This document shows, piece after piece, positions 37,181 through 52,319 of a stretch of 64,000 nucleotides of DNA; positions within the stretch are counted from its first letter, which is position 1, and every line of letters starts with the position of its first letter. The notes beneath the pieces were generated by a model, which saw only the letters and a program-made list of their open reading frames with translations, did not search any database and was not told the DNA's origin. Origin of the DNA: Odiellus spinosus (Eukaryota; Arthropoda; Arachnida; Opiliones; Phalangiidae). Both the position numbers and the translations under genes were made by a program. The stretch lies in contig CAWUCO010000268.1 in assembly GCA_963920705.1 (NCBI GenBank), positions 3,534,001-3,598,000 of the forward strand. Reading direction: 5' to 3'.

Positions 37181-40100
37181 TGTTTTTGAATTTGCCATAT
37201 TTTTCTTGTTTTTCAACGGATTTTCCAAAACTCTTGTTTTTTAGATAGACCAATATTTGCTCTTTCGAGTGGTCTAATTTTGTCTAAATCGCTTAAAAAT
37301 CAAAAGTTTTGTGTCCATTTGAATCCAATAACCTTGGATTTTTAAGTGTTTTTGCTTAATTTTAACCAATTTTATATTGGTCACAAATTTGCAATTTAGA
37401 CAAAACCAAAGTCATTCGAAAGAGCAATTAATGGACAGTCTAAATAATAAGAGTTTTCAAAAATCCGTTGAAAAACAAGAAAAATATGGCCAATTCAAGA
37501 AATCATAGAATATCAAAATAGTCAAATTTCAGATTTTCAAAATTCGCTTTTTGATATTAGATGTTTTTTGAATTGGCTATATTTTCCATGTTTTTCAACG
37601 GATTTTCCAAAACTCTTGTTTTTTAGATAGACCAATATTTGCTCTTTCGAGTGGTCTTAATTTTGTCTAAATCGCTTAAAAATCAAAAGTTTTGTGTCCA
37701 TTTGAATCCAATAATCTTGGATTTTTAAGCGTTTTTGCTTAATTTTAACCAATTTTATATTGGTCACAATTTTGCAATTTAGACAAAACCAAAGTCATTC
37801 GAAAGAGCAATTAATGGACAGTCTAAATAATAAGAGTTTTCAAAAATCCGTTGAAAAACAAGAAAAATATGGCCAATTCAAGAAATCATAGAATATCAAA
37901 ATTAGTCAAATTTCAGATTTTCAAAATTCGCTTTTTTGTATTAGATGGTTTTTGAATTGTCCATATTTTCCATGTTTTTCAACGGATTTTCCAAAACTCT
38001 TGATTTTCAGATAGACCAATATTTGCTCTTTCGAGTGGTCTTAATTTTGTCTAAATCGCTTAAAAATCAAAAGTTTTGTGTCCATTTGAATCCAATAATC
38101 TTGGATTTTTAAGCGTTTTTGCTTAATTTTAACCAATTTTATATTGGTCACAATTTTGCAATTTAGACAAAACCAAAGTCATTCGAAAGAGCAATTAATG
38201 GACAGTCTAAATAATAAGAGTTTTCAAAAATCCGTTGAAAAACAAGAAAAATATGGCCAATTCAAGAAATCATAGAATATCAAAATAGTCAAATTTCAGA
38301 TTTTAAAAATTCGCTTTTTGATATTAGATGTTTTTGAATTGGCCATATTTTTCTTGTTTTTCAACGGATTTTCCAAAACTCTTGTTTTTTAGATAGACCA
38401 ATATTTGCTCTTTCGAGTGGTCTAATTTTGTCTAAATCGCTTAAAAATCAAAAGTTTTGTGTCCATTTGAATCCAATAACCTTGGATTTTTAAGTGTTTT
38501 TGCTTAATTTTAACCAATTTTATATTGGTCACAAATTTGCAATTTAGACAAAACCAAAGTCATTCGAAAGAGCAATTAATGGACAGTCTAAATAATAAGA
38601 GTTTTCAAAAATCCGTTGAAAAACAAGAAAAATATGGCCAATTCAAGAAATCATAGAATATCAAAATAGTCAAATTTCAGATTTTCAAAATTCGCTTTTT
38701 GATATTAGATGTTTTTTGAATTGGCTATATTTTCCATGTTTTTCAACGGATTTTCCAAAACTCTTGTTTTTTAGATAGACCAATATTTGCTCTTTCGAGT
38801 GGTCTTAATTTTGTCTAAATCGCTTAAAAATCAAAAGTTTTGTGTCCATTTGAATCCAATAATCTTGGATTTTTAAGCGTTTTTGCTTAATTTTAACCAA
38901 TTTTATATTGGTCACAATTTTGCAATTTAGACAAAACCAAAGTCATTCGAAAGAGCAATTAATGGACAGTCTAAATAATAAGAGTTTTCAAAAATCCGTT
39001 GAAAAACAAGAAAAATATGGCCAATTCAAGAAATCATAGAATATCAAAATTAGTCAAATTTCAGATTTTCAAAATTCGCTTTTTTGTATTAGATGGTTTT
39101 TGAATTGTCCATATTTTCCATGTTTTTCAACGGATTTTCCAAAACTCTTGATTTTCAGATAGACCAATATTTGCTCTTTCGAGTGGTCTTAATTTTGTCT
39201 AAATCGCTTAAAAATCAAAAGTTTTGTGTCCATTTGAATCCAATAATCTTGGATTTTTAGGCGTTTTTGCTTAATTTTAACCAATTTTATATTGGTCACA
39301 ATTTTGCAATTTAGACAAAACCAAAGTCATTCGAAAGAGCAATTAATGGACAGTCTAAATAATAAGAGTTTTCAAAAATCCGTTGAAAAACAAGAAAAAT
39401 ATGGCCAATTCAAGAAATCATAGAATATCAAAATAGTCAAATTTCAGATTTTAAAAATTCGCTTTTTGATATTAGATGTTTTTGAATTGGCCATATTTTT
39501 CTTGTTTTTCAACGGATTTTCCAAAACTCTTGTTTTTTAGATAGACCAATATTTGCTCTTTCGAGTGGTCTAATTTTGTCTAAATCGCTTAAAAATCAAA
39601 AGTTTTGTGTCCATTTGAATCCAATAATCTTGGATTTTTAAGTGTTTTTGCTTAATTTTAAACAATTTTATATTGGTCACAAATTTGCAATTTAGACAAA
39701 ACCAAAGTCATTCGAAAGAGCAATTAATGGACAGTCTAAATAATAAGAGTTTTCAAAAATCCGTTGAAAAACAAGAAAAATATGGCCAATTCAAGAAATC
39801 ATAGAATATCAAAATTAGTCAAATTTCAGATTTTCAAAATTCGCTTTTTGGTATTAGATGGTTTTTGAATTGTCCATATTTTCCATGTTTTTCAACGGAT
39901 TTTCCAAAACTCTTGATTTTCAGATAGACCAATATTTGCTCTTTCGAGTGGTCTTAATTTTGTCTAAATCGCTTAAAAATCAAAAGTTTTGTGTCCATTT
40001 TAATCCAATAATCTTGGATTTTTAAGCGTTTTTGCTTAATTTTAACCAATTTTATATTTGTCACAATTTTGCAATTTAGACAAATCAAAGTCATTCGAAA

Positions 40101-41830
40101 GAGCAATTAATGGACAGTCTAAATAATAAGAGTTTTCAAAAATCCGTTGAAAAACAAGAAAAATATGGCCAATTCAAGAAATCATAGAATATCAAAATAG
40201 TCAAATTTCAGATTTTAAAAATTCGCTTTTTGATATTAGATGTTTTTTGAATTGTCCATATTTTCCATGTTTTTCAACGGATTTTCCAAAACTCTTGTTT
40301 TTTAGATAGACCAATATTTGCTCTTTCGAGTAGTCTTAATTTTGTCTAAATCGCTTAAAAATCAAAAGTTTTGTGTCCATTTGAATCCAATAATCTTGGA
40401 TTTTTAAGTGTTTTTGCTTTATTTTAACCAATTTTATATTTGTCACAATTTTGCAATTTAGACAAAACCAAAGTCATTCGAAAGAGCAATTAATGGACAG
40501 TCTAAATAACAAGAGTTTTCAAAAATCCGTTGAAAAACAAGAAAAATATGGCCAATTCAAGAAACCATACAATATCAAAATAGTCAAATTTCAGATTTTC
40601 AAAATTCGCTTTTTGATATTAGATGCTTTTTGAATTGTCCATATTTTCCATGTTTTTCAACGGATTTTCCAAAACTCTTGTTTTTTAGATAGACCAATAT
40701 TTGCTCTTTCGAGTGGTCTTAATTTTGTCTAAATCGCTTAAAAATCAAAAGTTTTGTGTCCATTTGAATCCAATAATCTTGGATTTTTAAGCGTTTTTGC
40801 TTAATTTTAACCAATTTTATATTGGTCACAATTTTGCAATTTAGACAAAACCAAAGTCATTCGAAAGAGAAATTAATGGACAGTCTAAATAATAAGAGTT
40901 TTCAAAAATCCGTTGAAAAACAAGAAAAATATGGCCAATTCAAGAAATCATAGAATATCAAAATAGTCAAATTTCAGATTTTAAAAATTCGCTTTTTGAT
41001 ATTAGATGTTTTTTGAATTGTCCATATTTTCCATGTTTTTCAACGGATTTTCCAAAACTCTTGTTTTTTAGATAGACCAATATTTGCTCTTTCGAGTAGT
41101 CTTAATTTTGTCTAAATCGCTTAAAAATCAAAAGTTTTGTGTCCATTTGAATCCAATAATCTTGGATTTTTAAGTGTTTTTGCTTTATTTTAACCAATTT
41201 TATATTTGTCACAATTTTGCAATTTAGACAAAACCAAAGTCATTCGAAAGAGCAATTAATGGACAGTCTAAATAATAAGAGTTTTCAAAAATCCGTTGAA
41301 AAACAAGAAAAATATGGCCAATTCAAGAAATCATAGAATATCAAAATTAGTCAAATTTCAGATTTTCAAAATTCGCTTTTTGGTATTAGATGGTTTTTGA
41401 ATTGTCCATATTTTCCATGTTTTTCAACGGATTTTCCAAAACTCTTGATTTTCAGATAGACCAATATTTGCTCTTTCGAGTGGTCTTAATTTTGTCTAAA
41501 TCGCTTAAAAATCAAAAGTTTTGTGTCCATTTGAATCCAATAATCTTGGATTTTTAAGCGTTTTTGCTTAATTTTAACCAATTTTATATTGGTCACAATT
41601 TTGCAATTTAGACAAAACCAAAGTCATTCGAAAGAGCAATTAATGGACAGTCTAAATAATAAGAGTTTTCAAAAATCCGTTGAAAAACAAGAAAAATATG
41701 GCCAATTCAAGAAATCATAGAATATCAAAATAGTCAAATTTCAGATTTTAAAAATTCGCTTTTTGATATTAGATGTTTTTGAATTGGCCATATTTTTCTT
41801 GTTTTTCAACGGATTTTCCAAAACTCTTGT
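37181..41830 (+). repeat. 3-mer higher-order repeat, 1,148-bp period
   Basis: A distinctive half B reads GATGTTTTTGAATT, one T shorter than usual, followed by the A-type CCATATTTTTCTTG. It occurs at 37,181, 38,329, 39,477 and 41,774, offsets of 1,148, 1,148 and 2,297 bp. Each is accompanied by GTGGTCTAATTTTG (one T fewer) and GTCACAAATTTGC. The first copy has TTTGCC where the others have TTGGCC. The chimeric half B is best explained as a short conversion tract from half A, later amplified. Confidence 0.83.
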
Positions 41831-42380
41831 TTTTTAGATAGACCAATATTTGCTCTTTCGAGTGGTCTAATTTTGTCTAAATCGCTTAAAAATCAAAAGT
41901 TTTGTGTCCATTTGAATCCAATAATCTTGGATTTTTAAGTGTTTTTGCTTAATTTTAAACAATTTTATATTGGTCACAAATTTGCAATTTAGACAAAACC
42001 AAAGTCATTCGAAAGAGCAATTAATGGACAGTCTAAATAATAAGAGTTTTCAAAAATCCGTTGAAAAACAAGAAAAATATGGCCAATTCAAGAAATCATA
42101 GAATATCAAAATAGTCAAATTTCAGATTTTCAAAATTCGCTTTTTGATATTAGATGTTTTTTGAATTGGCTATATTTTCCATGTTTTTCAACGGATTTTC
42201 CAAAACTCTTGTTTTTTAGATAGACCAATATTTGCTCTTTCGAGTGGTCTTAATTTTGTCTAAATCGCTTAAAAATCAAAAGTTTTGTGTCCATTTTAAT
42301 CCAATAATCTTGGATTTTTAAGCGTTTTTGCTTAATTTTAACCAATTTTATATTTGTCACAATTTTGCAATTTAGACAAA

Positions 42381-43910
42381 TCAAAGTCATTCGAAAGAGC
42401 AATTAATGGACAGTCTAAATAATAAGAGTTTTCAAAAATCCGTTGAAAAACAAGAAAAATATGGCCAATTCAAGAAACCATACAATATCAAAATAGTCAA
42501 ATTTCAGATTTTCAAAATTCGCTTTTTGATATTAGATGCTTTTTGAATTGTCCATATTTTCCATGTTTTTCAACGGATTTTCCAAAACTCTTGTTTTTTA
42601 GATAGACCAATATTTGCTCTTTCGAGTGGTCTTAATTTTGTCTAAATCGCTAAAAAATCAAAAGTTTTGTGTCCATTTGAATCCAATAATCTTGGATTTT
42701 TAAGCGTTTTTGCTTAATTTTAACCAATTTTATATTGGTCACAATTTTGCAATTTAGACAAAACCAAAGTCATTCGAAAGAGCAATTAATGGACAGTCTA
42801 AATAATAAGAGTTTTCAAAAATCCGTTGAAAAACAAGAAAAATATGGCCAATTCAAGAAATCATAGAATATCAAAATAGTCAAATTTCAGATTTTCAAAA
42901 TTCGCTTTTTGGTATTAGATGGTTTTTGAATTGTCCATATTTTCCATGTTTTTCAACGGATTTTCCAAAACTCTTGTTTTTTAGATAGACCAATATTTGC
43001 TCTTTCGAGTGGTCTTAATTTTGTCTAAATCGCTTAAAAATCAAAAGTTTTGTGTCCATTTTAATCCAATAATCTTGGATTTTTAAGCGTTTTTGCTTAA
43101 TTTTAACCAATTTTATATTTGTCACAATTTTGCAATTTAGACAAATCAAAGTCATTCGAAAGAGCAATTAATGGACAGTCTAAATAATAAGAGTTTTCAA
43201 AAATCCGTTGAAAAACAAGAAAAATATGGCCAATTCAAGAAACCATACAATATCAAAATAGTCAAATTTCAGATTTTCAAAATTCGCTTTTTGATATTAG
43301 ATGCTTTTTGAATTGTCCATATTTTCCATGTTTTTCAACGGATTTTCCAAAACTCTTGTTTTTTAGATAGACCAATATTTGCTCTTTCGAGTGGTCTTAA
43401 TTTTGTCTAAATCGCTAAAAAATCAAAAGTTTTGTGTCCATTTGAATCCAATAATCTTGGATTTTTAAGCGTTTTTGCTTAATTTTAACCAATTTTATAT
43501 TGGTCACAATTTTGCAATTTAGACAAAACCAAAGTCATTCGAAAGAGCAATTAATGGACAGTCTAAATAATAAGAGTTTTCAAAAATCCGTTGAAAAACA
43601 AGAAAAATATGGCCAATTCAAGAAATCATAGAATATCAAAATAGTCAAATTTCAGATTTTCAAAATTCGCTTTTTGGTATTAGATGGTTTTTGAATTGTC
43701 CATATTTTCCATGTTTTTCAACGGATTTTCCAAAACTCTTGATTTTCAGATAGACCAATATTTGCTCTTTCGAGTGGTCTTAATTTTGTCTAAATCGCTT
43801 AAAAATCAAAAGTTTTGTGTCCATTTTAATCCAATAATCTTGGATTTTTAAGCGTTTTTGCTTAATTTTAACCAATTTTATATTTGTCACAATTTTGCAA
43901 TTTAGACAAA
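42381..43910 (+). repeat. 765-bp dimer duplication
   Basis: The paired markers GACAAATCAAAG (TCAAAG at 42,381 and 43,146) and the rare CGCTAAAAAATC (near 42,648 and 43,413) repeat 765 bp apart. The two copies then diverge at the B half, with TTGTTTTTTAGATAG in one and TTGATTTTCAGATAG in the other. Confidence 0.78.
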
Positions 43911-44099
43911 TCAAAGTCATTCGAAAGAGCAATTAATGGACAGTCTAAATAATAAGAGTTTTCAAAAATCCGTTGAAAAACAAGAAAAATATGGCCAATT
44001 CAAGAAATCATAGAATATCAAAATAGTCAAATTTCAGATTTTAAAAATTCGCTTTTTGATATTAGATGTTTTTTGAATTGTCCATATTTTCCATGTTTT

Positions 44100-47000
44100 T
44101 CAACGGATTTTCCAAAACTCTTGATTTTCTGATAGACCAATATTTGCTCTTTCGAGTGGTCTTAATTTTGTCTAAATCGCTTAAAAATCAAAAGTTTTGT
44201 GTCCTTTTGAATCCAATAATCTTGGATTTTTAAGTGTTTTTGCTTAATTTTAACCAATTTTATAATTGTCACAATTTTGCAATTTAGACAAAACCAAAGT
44301 CATTCGAAAGAGCAATTAATGGACAGTCTAAATAATAAGAGTTTTCAAAAATCCGTTGAAAAACAAGAAAAATATGGCCAATTCAAGAAATCATAGAATA
44401 TCAAAATAGTCAAATTTCAGATTTTAAAAATTCGCTTTTTGATATTAGATGTTTTTTGAATTGTCCATATTTTCCATGTTTTTCAACGGATTTTCCAAAA
44501 CTCTTGATTTTCTGATAGACCAATATTTGCTCTTTCGAGTGGTCTTAATTTTGTCTAAATCGCTTAAAAATCAAAAGTTTTGTGTCCTTTTGAATCCAAT
44601 AATCTTGGATTTTTAAGTGTTTTTGCTTAATTTTAACCAATTTTATAATTGTCACAATTTTGCAATTTAGACAAAACCAAAGTCATTCGAAAGAGCAATT
44701 AATGGACAGTCTAAATAATAAGAGTTTTCAAAAATCCGTTGAAAAACAAGAAAAATATGGCCAATTCAAGAAACCATACAATATCAAAATAGTCAAATTT
44801 CAGATTTTAAAAATTCGCTTTTTGATATTAGATGTTTTTTGAATTGGCTATATTTTCCATGTTTTTCAACGGATTTTCCAAAACTCTTGTTTTTTAGATA
44901 GACCAATATTTGCTCTTTCGAGTGGTCTTAATTTTGTCTAAATCGCTTAAAAATCAAAAGTTTTGTGTTCATTTTAATCCAATAATCTTGGATTTTTAAG
45001 CGTTTTTGCTTAATTTTAACCAATTTTATATTTGTCACGATTTTGCAATTTAGACAAATCAAAGTCATTCGAAAGAGCAATTAATGTACAGTCTAAATAA
45101 TAAGAGTTTTCAAAAATCCGTTGAAAAACAAGAAAAATATGGCCAATTCAAGAAATCATAGAATATCAAAATAGTCAAATTTCAGATTTTAAAAATTCGC
45201 TTTTTGATATTAGATGTTTTTTGAATTGTCCATATTTTCCATGTTTTTCAACGGATTTTCCAAAACTCTTGATTTTCTGATAGACCAATATTTTCTCTTT
45301 CGAGTGGTCTTAATTTTGTCTAAATCGCTTAAAAATCAAAAGTTTTGTGTCCTTTTGAATCCAATAATCTTGGATTTTTAAGTGTTTTTGCTTAATTTTA
45401 ACCAATTTTATAATTGTCACAATTTTGCAATTTAGACAAAACCAAAGTCATTCGAAAGAGCAATTAATGGACAGTCTAAATAATAAGAGTTTTCAAAAAT
45501 CCGTTGAAAAACAAGAAAAATATGGCCAATTCAAGAAACCATACAATATCAAAATAGTCAAATTTCAGATTTTAAAAATTCGCTTTTTGATATTAGATGT
45601 TTTTTGAATTGGCTATATTTTCCATGTTTTTCAACGGATTTTCCAAAACTCTTGTTTTTTAGATAGACCAATATTTGCTCTTTCGAGTACTCTTAATTTT
45701 GTCTAAATCGCTTAAAAATCAAAAGTTTTGTGTCCATTTGAATCCAATAATCTTGGATTTTTAAGTGTTTTTGCTATATTTTAACCAATTTTATATTTGT
45801 CACAATTTTGCAATTTAGACAAAACCAAAGTCATTCGAAAGAGCAATTAATAGACAGTCTAAATAATAAGAATTTTTTAAAAATCCGTTGAAAAACAAGA
45901 AAAATATGGCCAATTCAAGAAACCATACAATATCAAAATAGTCAAATTTCAGATTTTAAAAATTCGCTTTTTAGTATTAGATGGTTTTTGAATTGTCCAT
46001 ATTTTCCATGTTTTTCAACGGATTTTCCAAAACTCTTGATTTTCAGATAGACCAATATTTGCTCTTTCGAGTGGTCTTAATTTTGTCTAAATCGCTTAAA
46101 AATCAAAAGTTTTGTGTCCATTTTAATCCAATAATCTTGGATTTTTAAGCGTTTTTGCTTAATTTTAACCAATTTTATATTTGTCACAATTTTGCAATTT
46201 AGACAAATCAAAGTCATTCGAAAGAGCAATTAATGGACAGTCTAAATAATAAGAGTTTTCAAAAATCCGTTGAAAAACAAGAAAAATATGGCCAATTCAA
46301 GAAATCATAGAATATCAAAATAGTCAAATTTCAGATTTTAAAAATTCGCTTTTTGATATTAGATGTTTTTTGAATTGTCCATATTTTCCATGTTTTTCAA
46401 CGGATTTTCCAAAACTCTTGATTTTCTGATAGACCAATATTTGCTCTTTCGAGTGGTCTTAATTTTGTCTAAATCGCTTAAAAATCAAAAGTTTTGTGTC
46501 CTTTTGAATCCAATAATCTTGGATTTTTAAGTGTTTTTGCTTAATTTTAACCAATTTTATAATTGTCACAATTTTGCAATTTAGACAAAACCAAAGTCAT
46601 TCGAAAGAGCAATTAATGGACAGTCTAAATAATAAGAGTTTTCAAAAATCCGTTGAAAAACAAGAAAAATATGGCCAATTCAAGAAATCATAGAATATCA
46701 AAATAGTCAAATTTCAGATTTTAAAAATTCGCTTTTTGATATTAGATGTTTTTTGAATTGTCCATATTTTCCATGTTTTTCAACGGATTTTCCAAAACTC
46801 TTGATTTTCTGATAGACCAATATTTGCTCTTTCGAGTGGTCTTAATTTTGTCTAAATCGCTTAAAAATCAAAAGTTTTGTGTCCTTTTGAATCCAATAAT
46901 CTTGGATTTTTAAGTGTTTTTGCTTAATTTTAACCAATTTTATAATTGTCACAATTTTGCAATTTAGACAAAACCAAAGTCATTCGAAAGAGCAATTAAT

Positions 47001-48420
47001 GGACAGTCTAAATAATAAGAGTTTTCAAAAATCCGTTGAAAAACAAGAAAAATATGGCCAATTCAAGAAACCATACAATATCAAAATAGTCAAATTTCAG
47101 ATTTTAAAAATTCGCTTTTTGATATTAGATGTTTTTTGAATTGGCTATATTTTCCATGTTTTTCAACGGATTTTCCAAAACTCTTGTTTTTTAGATAGAC
47201 CAATATTTGCTCTTTCGAGTGGTCTTAATTTTGTCTAAATCGCTTAAAAATCAAAAGTTTTGTGTTCATTTTAATCCAATAATCTTGGATTTTTAAGCGT
47301 TTTTGCTTAATTTTAACCAATTTTATATTTGTCACGATTTTGCAATTTAGACAAATCAAAGTCATTCGAAAGAGCAATTAATGTACAGTCTAAATAATAA
47401 GAGTTTTCAAAAATCCGTTGAAAAACAAGAAAAATATGGCCAATTCAAGAAATCATAGAATATCAAAATAGTCAAATTTCAGATTTTAAAAATTCGCTTT
47501 TTGATATTAGATGTTTTTTGAATTGTCCATATTTTCCATGTTTTTCAACGGATTTTCCAAAACTCTTGATTTTCTGATAGACCAATATTTTCTCTTTCGA
47601 GTGGTCTTAATTTTGTCTAAATCGCTTAAAAATCAAAAGTTTTGTGTCCTTTTGAATCCAATAATCTTGGATTTTTAAGTGTTTTTGCTTAATTTTAACC
47701 AATTTTATAATTGTCACAATTTTGCAATTTAGACAAAACCAAAGTCATTCGAAAGAGCAATTAATGGACAGTCTAAATAATAAGAGTTTTCAAAAATCCG
47801 TTGAAAAACAAGAAAAATATGGCCAATTCAAGAAACCATACAATATCAAAATAGTCAAATTTCAGATTTTAAAAATTCGCTTTTTGATATTAGATGTTTT
47901 TTGAATTGGCTATATTTTCCATGTTTTTCAACGGATTTTCCAAAACTCTTGTTTTTTAGATAGACCAATATTTGCTCTTTCGAGTACTCTTAATTTTGTC
48001 TAAATCGCTTAAAAATCAAAAGTTTTGTGTCCATTTGAATCCAATAATCTTGGATTTTTAAGTGTTTTTGCTATATTTTAACCAATTTTATATTTGTCAC
48101 AATTTTGCAATTTAGACAAAACCAAAGTCATTCGAAAGAGCAATTAATAGACAGTCTAAATAATAAGAATTTTTTAAAAATCCGTTGAAAAACAAGAAAA
48201 ATATGGCCAATTCAAGAAACCATACAATATCAAAATAGTCAAATTTCAGATTTTAAAAATTCGCTTTTTAGTATTAGATGGTTTTTGAATTGTCCATATT
48301 TTCCATGTTTTTCAACGGATTTTCCAAAACTCTTGATTTTCAGATAGACCAATATTTGCTCTTTCGAGTGGTCTTAATTTTGTCTAAATCGCTTAAAAAT
48401 CAAAAGTTTTGTGTCCATTT
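44100..48420 (+). repeat. 6-mer higher-order repeat, 2,297-bp period
   Basis: Rare variants recur 2,297 bp apart. GTGTTCATTTTAATCC is near 44,966 and 47,263, GTCACGATTTTGC near 45,035 and 47,332, and AATGTACAGTCTAAAT near 45,084 and 47,381. CGAGTACTC is near 45,685 and 47,982, and AATAGACAGTC near 45,849 and 48,146. These define two tandem copies with almost no differences by eye. The last one visible before divergence is TTTTAATCC versus TTTTAATTC near 48,420. Confidence 0.87.
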
Positions 48421-51400
48421 TAATTCAATAATCTTGGATTTTTAAGCGTTTTTGCTTAATTTTAACCAATTTTATATTTGTCACAATTTTGCAATTTAGA
48501 CAAATCAAAGTCATTCGAAAGAGCAATTAATGGACAGTCTAAATAATAAGAGTTTTCAAAAATCCGTTGAAAAACAAGAAAAATATGGCCAATTCAAGAA
48601 ACCATACAATATCAAAATAGTCAAATTTCAGATTTTCAAAATTCGCTTTTTGATATTAGATGCTTTTTGAATTGTCCATATTTTCCATGTTTTTCAACGG
48701 ATTTTCCAAAACTCTTGTTTTTTAGATAGACCAATATTTGCTCTTTCGAGTGGTCTTAATTTTGTCTATATCGCTTAAAAATCAAAAGTTTTGTGTCCAT
48801 TTGAATCCAATAATCTTGGATTTTTAAGCGTTTATGCTTTATTTTAACCAATTTTATATTGGTCACAATTTTGCAATTTAGACAAAACCAAAGTCATTCG
48901 AAAGAGCAATTAATGGACAGTCTAAATAATAAGAGTTTTCAAAAATCCGTTGAAAAACAAGAAAAATATGGCCAATTCAAGAAATCATAGAATATCAAAA
49001 TAGTCAAATTTCAGATTTTCAAAATTCGCTTTTTGGTATTAGATGGTTTTTGAATTGTCCATATTTTCCATGTTTTTCAACGGATTTTCCAAAACTCTTG
49101 ATTTTCAGATAGACCAATAATTGCTCTTTCGAGTGGTCTTAATTTTGTCTAAATCGCTTAAAAATAAAAAGTTTTGTGTCCATTTTAATTCAATAATCTT
49201 GGATTTTTAAGCGTTTTTGCTTAATTTTAACCAATTTTATATTTGTCACAATTTTGCAATTTAGACAAATCAAAGTCATTCGAAAGAGCAATTAATGGAC
49301 AGTCTAAATAATAAGAGTTTTCAAAAATCCGTTGAAAAACAAGAAAAATATGGCCAATTCAAGAAATCATAGAATATCAAAATAGTCAAATTTCAGATTT
49401 TAAAAATTCGCTTTTTGATATTAGATGTTTTTTGAATTGTCCATATTTTCCATGTTTTTCAACAAATTTTCCAAAACTCTTGTTTTTTAGATAGACCAAT
49501 ATTTGCTCTTTCGAGTAGTCTTAATTTTGTCTAAATCGCTTAAAAATCAAAAGTTTTGTGTCCATTTGAATCCAATAATCTTGGATTTTTAAGTGTTTTT
49601 GCTATATTTTAACCAATTTTATATTTGTCACAATTTTGCAATTTAGACAAAACCAAAGTCATTCGAAAGAGCAATTAATGGACAGTCTAAATAACAAGAG
49701 TTTTCAAAAATCCGTTGAAAAACAAGAAAAATATGGCCAATTCAAGAAACCATACAATATCAAAATAGTCAAATTTCAGATTTTCAAAATTCGCTTTTTG
49801 ATATTAGATGCTTTTTGAATTGTCCATATTTTCCATGTTTTTCAACGGATTTTCCAAAACTCTTGTTTTTTAGATAGACCAATATTTGCTCTTTCGAGTG
49901 GTCTTAATTTTGTCTAAATCGCTTAAAAATCAAAAGTTTTGTGTCCATTTGAATCCAATAATCTTGGATTTTTAAGCGTTTTTGCTTAATTTTAACCAAT
50001 TTTATATTGGTCACAATTTTGCAATTTAGACAATACCAAAGTCATTCGAAAGAGCAATTAATAGACAGTCTAAATAATAAGAATTTTTTAAAAATCCGTT
50101 GAAAAACAAGAAAAATATGGCCAATTCAAGAAACCATACAATATCAAAATAGTCAAATTTCAGATTTTAAAAATTCGCTTTTTGGTATTAGATGGTTTTT
50201 GAATTGTCCATATTTTCCATGTTTTTCAACGGATTTTCCAAAACTCTTGATTTTCAGATAGACCAATATTTGCTCTTTCGAGTGGTCTTAATTTTGTCTA
50301 AATCGCTTAAAAATCAAAAGTTTTGTGTCCATTTTAATTCAATAATCTTGGATTTTTAAGCGTTTTTGCTTAATTTTAACCAATTTTATATTTGTCACAA
50401 TTTTGCAATTTAGACAAATCAAAGTCATTCGAAAGAGCAATTAATGGACAGTCTAAATAATAAGAGTTTTCAAAAATCCGTTGAAAAACAAGAAAAATAT
50501 GGCCAATTCAAGAAACCATACAATATCAAAATAGTCAAATTTCAGATTTTCAAAATTCGCTTTTTGATATTAGATGCTTTTTGAATTGTCCATATTTTCC
50601 ATGTTTTTCAACGGATTTTCCAAAACTCTTGTTTTTTAGATAGACCAATATTTGCTCTTTCGAGTGGTCTTAATTTTGTCTAAATCGCTTAAAAATCAAA
50701 AGTTTTGTGTCCATTTGAATCCAATAATCTTGGATTTTTAAGCGTTTTTGCTTAATTTTAACCAATTTTATATTGGTCACAATTTTGCAATTTAGATAAA
50801 ACCAAAGTCATTCGAAAGAGCAATTAATGGACAGTCTAAATAATAAGAGTTTTCAAAAATCCGTTGAAAAACAAGAAAAATATGGCCAATTCAAGAAACC
50901 ATACAATATCAAAATAGTCAAATTTCAGATTTTCAAAATTCGCTTTTTGATATTAGATGCTTTTTGAATTGTCCATATTTTCCATGTTTTTCAACGGATT
51001 TTCCAAAACTCTTGTTTTTTAGATAGACCAATATTTGCTCTTTCGAGTGGTCTTAATTTTGTCTAAATCGCTTAAAAATCAAAAGTTTTGTGTCCATTTG
51101 AATCCAATAATCTTGGATTTTTAAGCGTTTTTGCTTAATTTTAAACAATTTTATATTGGTCACAATTTTGCAATTTAGACAAAACCAAAGTCATTCGAAA
51201 GAGCAATTAATGGACAGTCTAAATAATAAGAATTTTTTAAAAATCCTTTGAAAAACAAGAAAAATATGGCCAATTCAAGAAACCATACAATATCAAAATA
51301 GTCAAATTTCAGATTTTAAAAATTCGCTTTTTGATATTAGATGTTTTTTGAATTGGCTATATTTTCCATGTTTTTCAACGGATTTTCCAAAACTCTTGTT

Positions 51401-52319
51401 TTTTAGATAGACCAATATTTGCTCTTTCGAGTGGTCTTAATTTTGTCTAAATCGCTTAAAAATCAAAAGTTTTGTGTCCATTTGAATCCAATAATCTTGG
51501 ATTTTTAAGTGTTTTTGCTTAATTTTAACCAATTTTATATTTGTCACAATTTTGCAATTTAGACAAAACCAAAGTCATTCGAAAGAGCAATTAATGGACA
51601 GTCTAAATAATAAGAGTTTTCAAAAATCCGTTGAAAAACAAGAAAAATATGGCCAATTCAAGAAATCATAGAATATCAAAATAGTCAAATTTCAGATTTT
51701 AAAAATTCGCTTTTTGATATTAGATGTTTTTTGAATTGTCCATATTTTCCATGTTTTTCAACGGATTTTCCAAAACTCTTGATTTTCAGATAGACCAATA
51801 TTTGCTCTTTCGAGTGGTCTTAATTTTGTCTAAATCGCTTAAAAATCAAAAGTTTTGTGTCCATTTTAATTCAATAATCTTGGATTTTTAAGCGTTTTTG
51901 CTTAATTTTAACCAATTTTATATTGGTCACAATTTTGCAATTTAGACAAAACCAAAGTCATTCGAAAGAGCAATTAATGGACAGTCTAAATAATAAGAAT
52001 TTTTTAAAAATCCGTTGAAAAACAAGAAAAATATGGCCAATTCAAGTAACCATACAATATCAAAATAGTCAAATTTCAGATTTTAAAAATTCGCTTTTTG
52101 ATATTAGATGTTTTTTGAATTGGCTATATTTTCCATGTTTTTCAACGGATTTTCCAAAACTCTTGTTTTTTAGATAGACCAATATTTGCTCTTTCGAGTG
52201 GTCTTAATTTTGTCTAAATCGCTTAAAAATCAAAAGTTTTGTGTCCATTTGAATCCAATAATCTTGGATTTTTAAGTGTTTTTGCTTAATTTTAACCAAT
52301 TTTATATTTGTCACAATTT

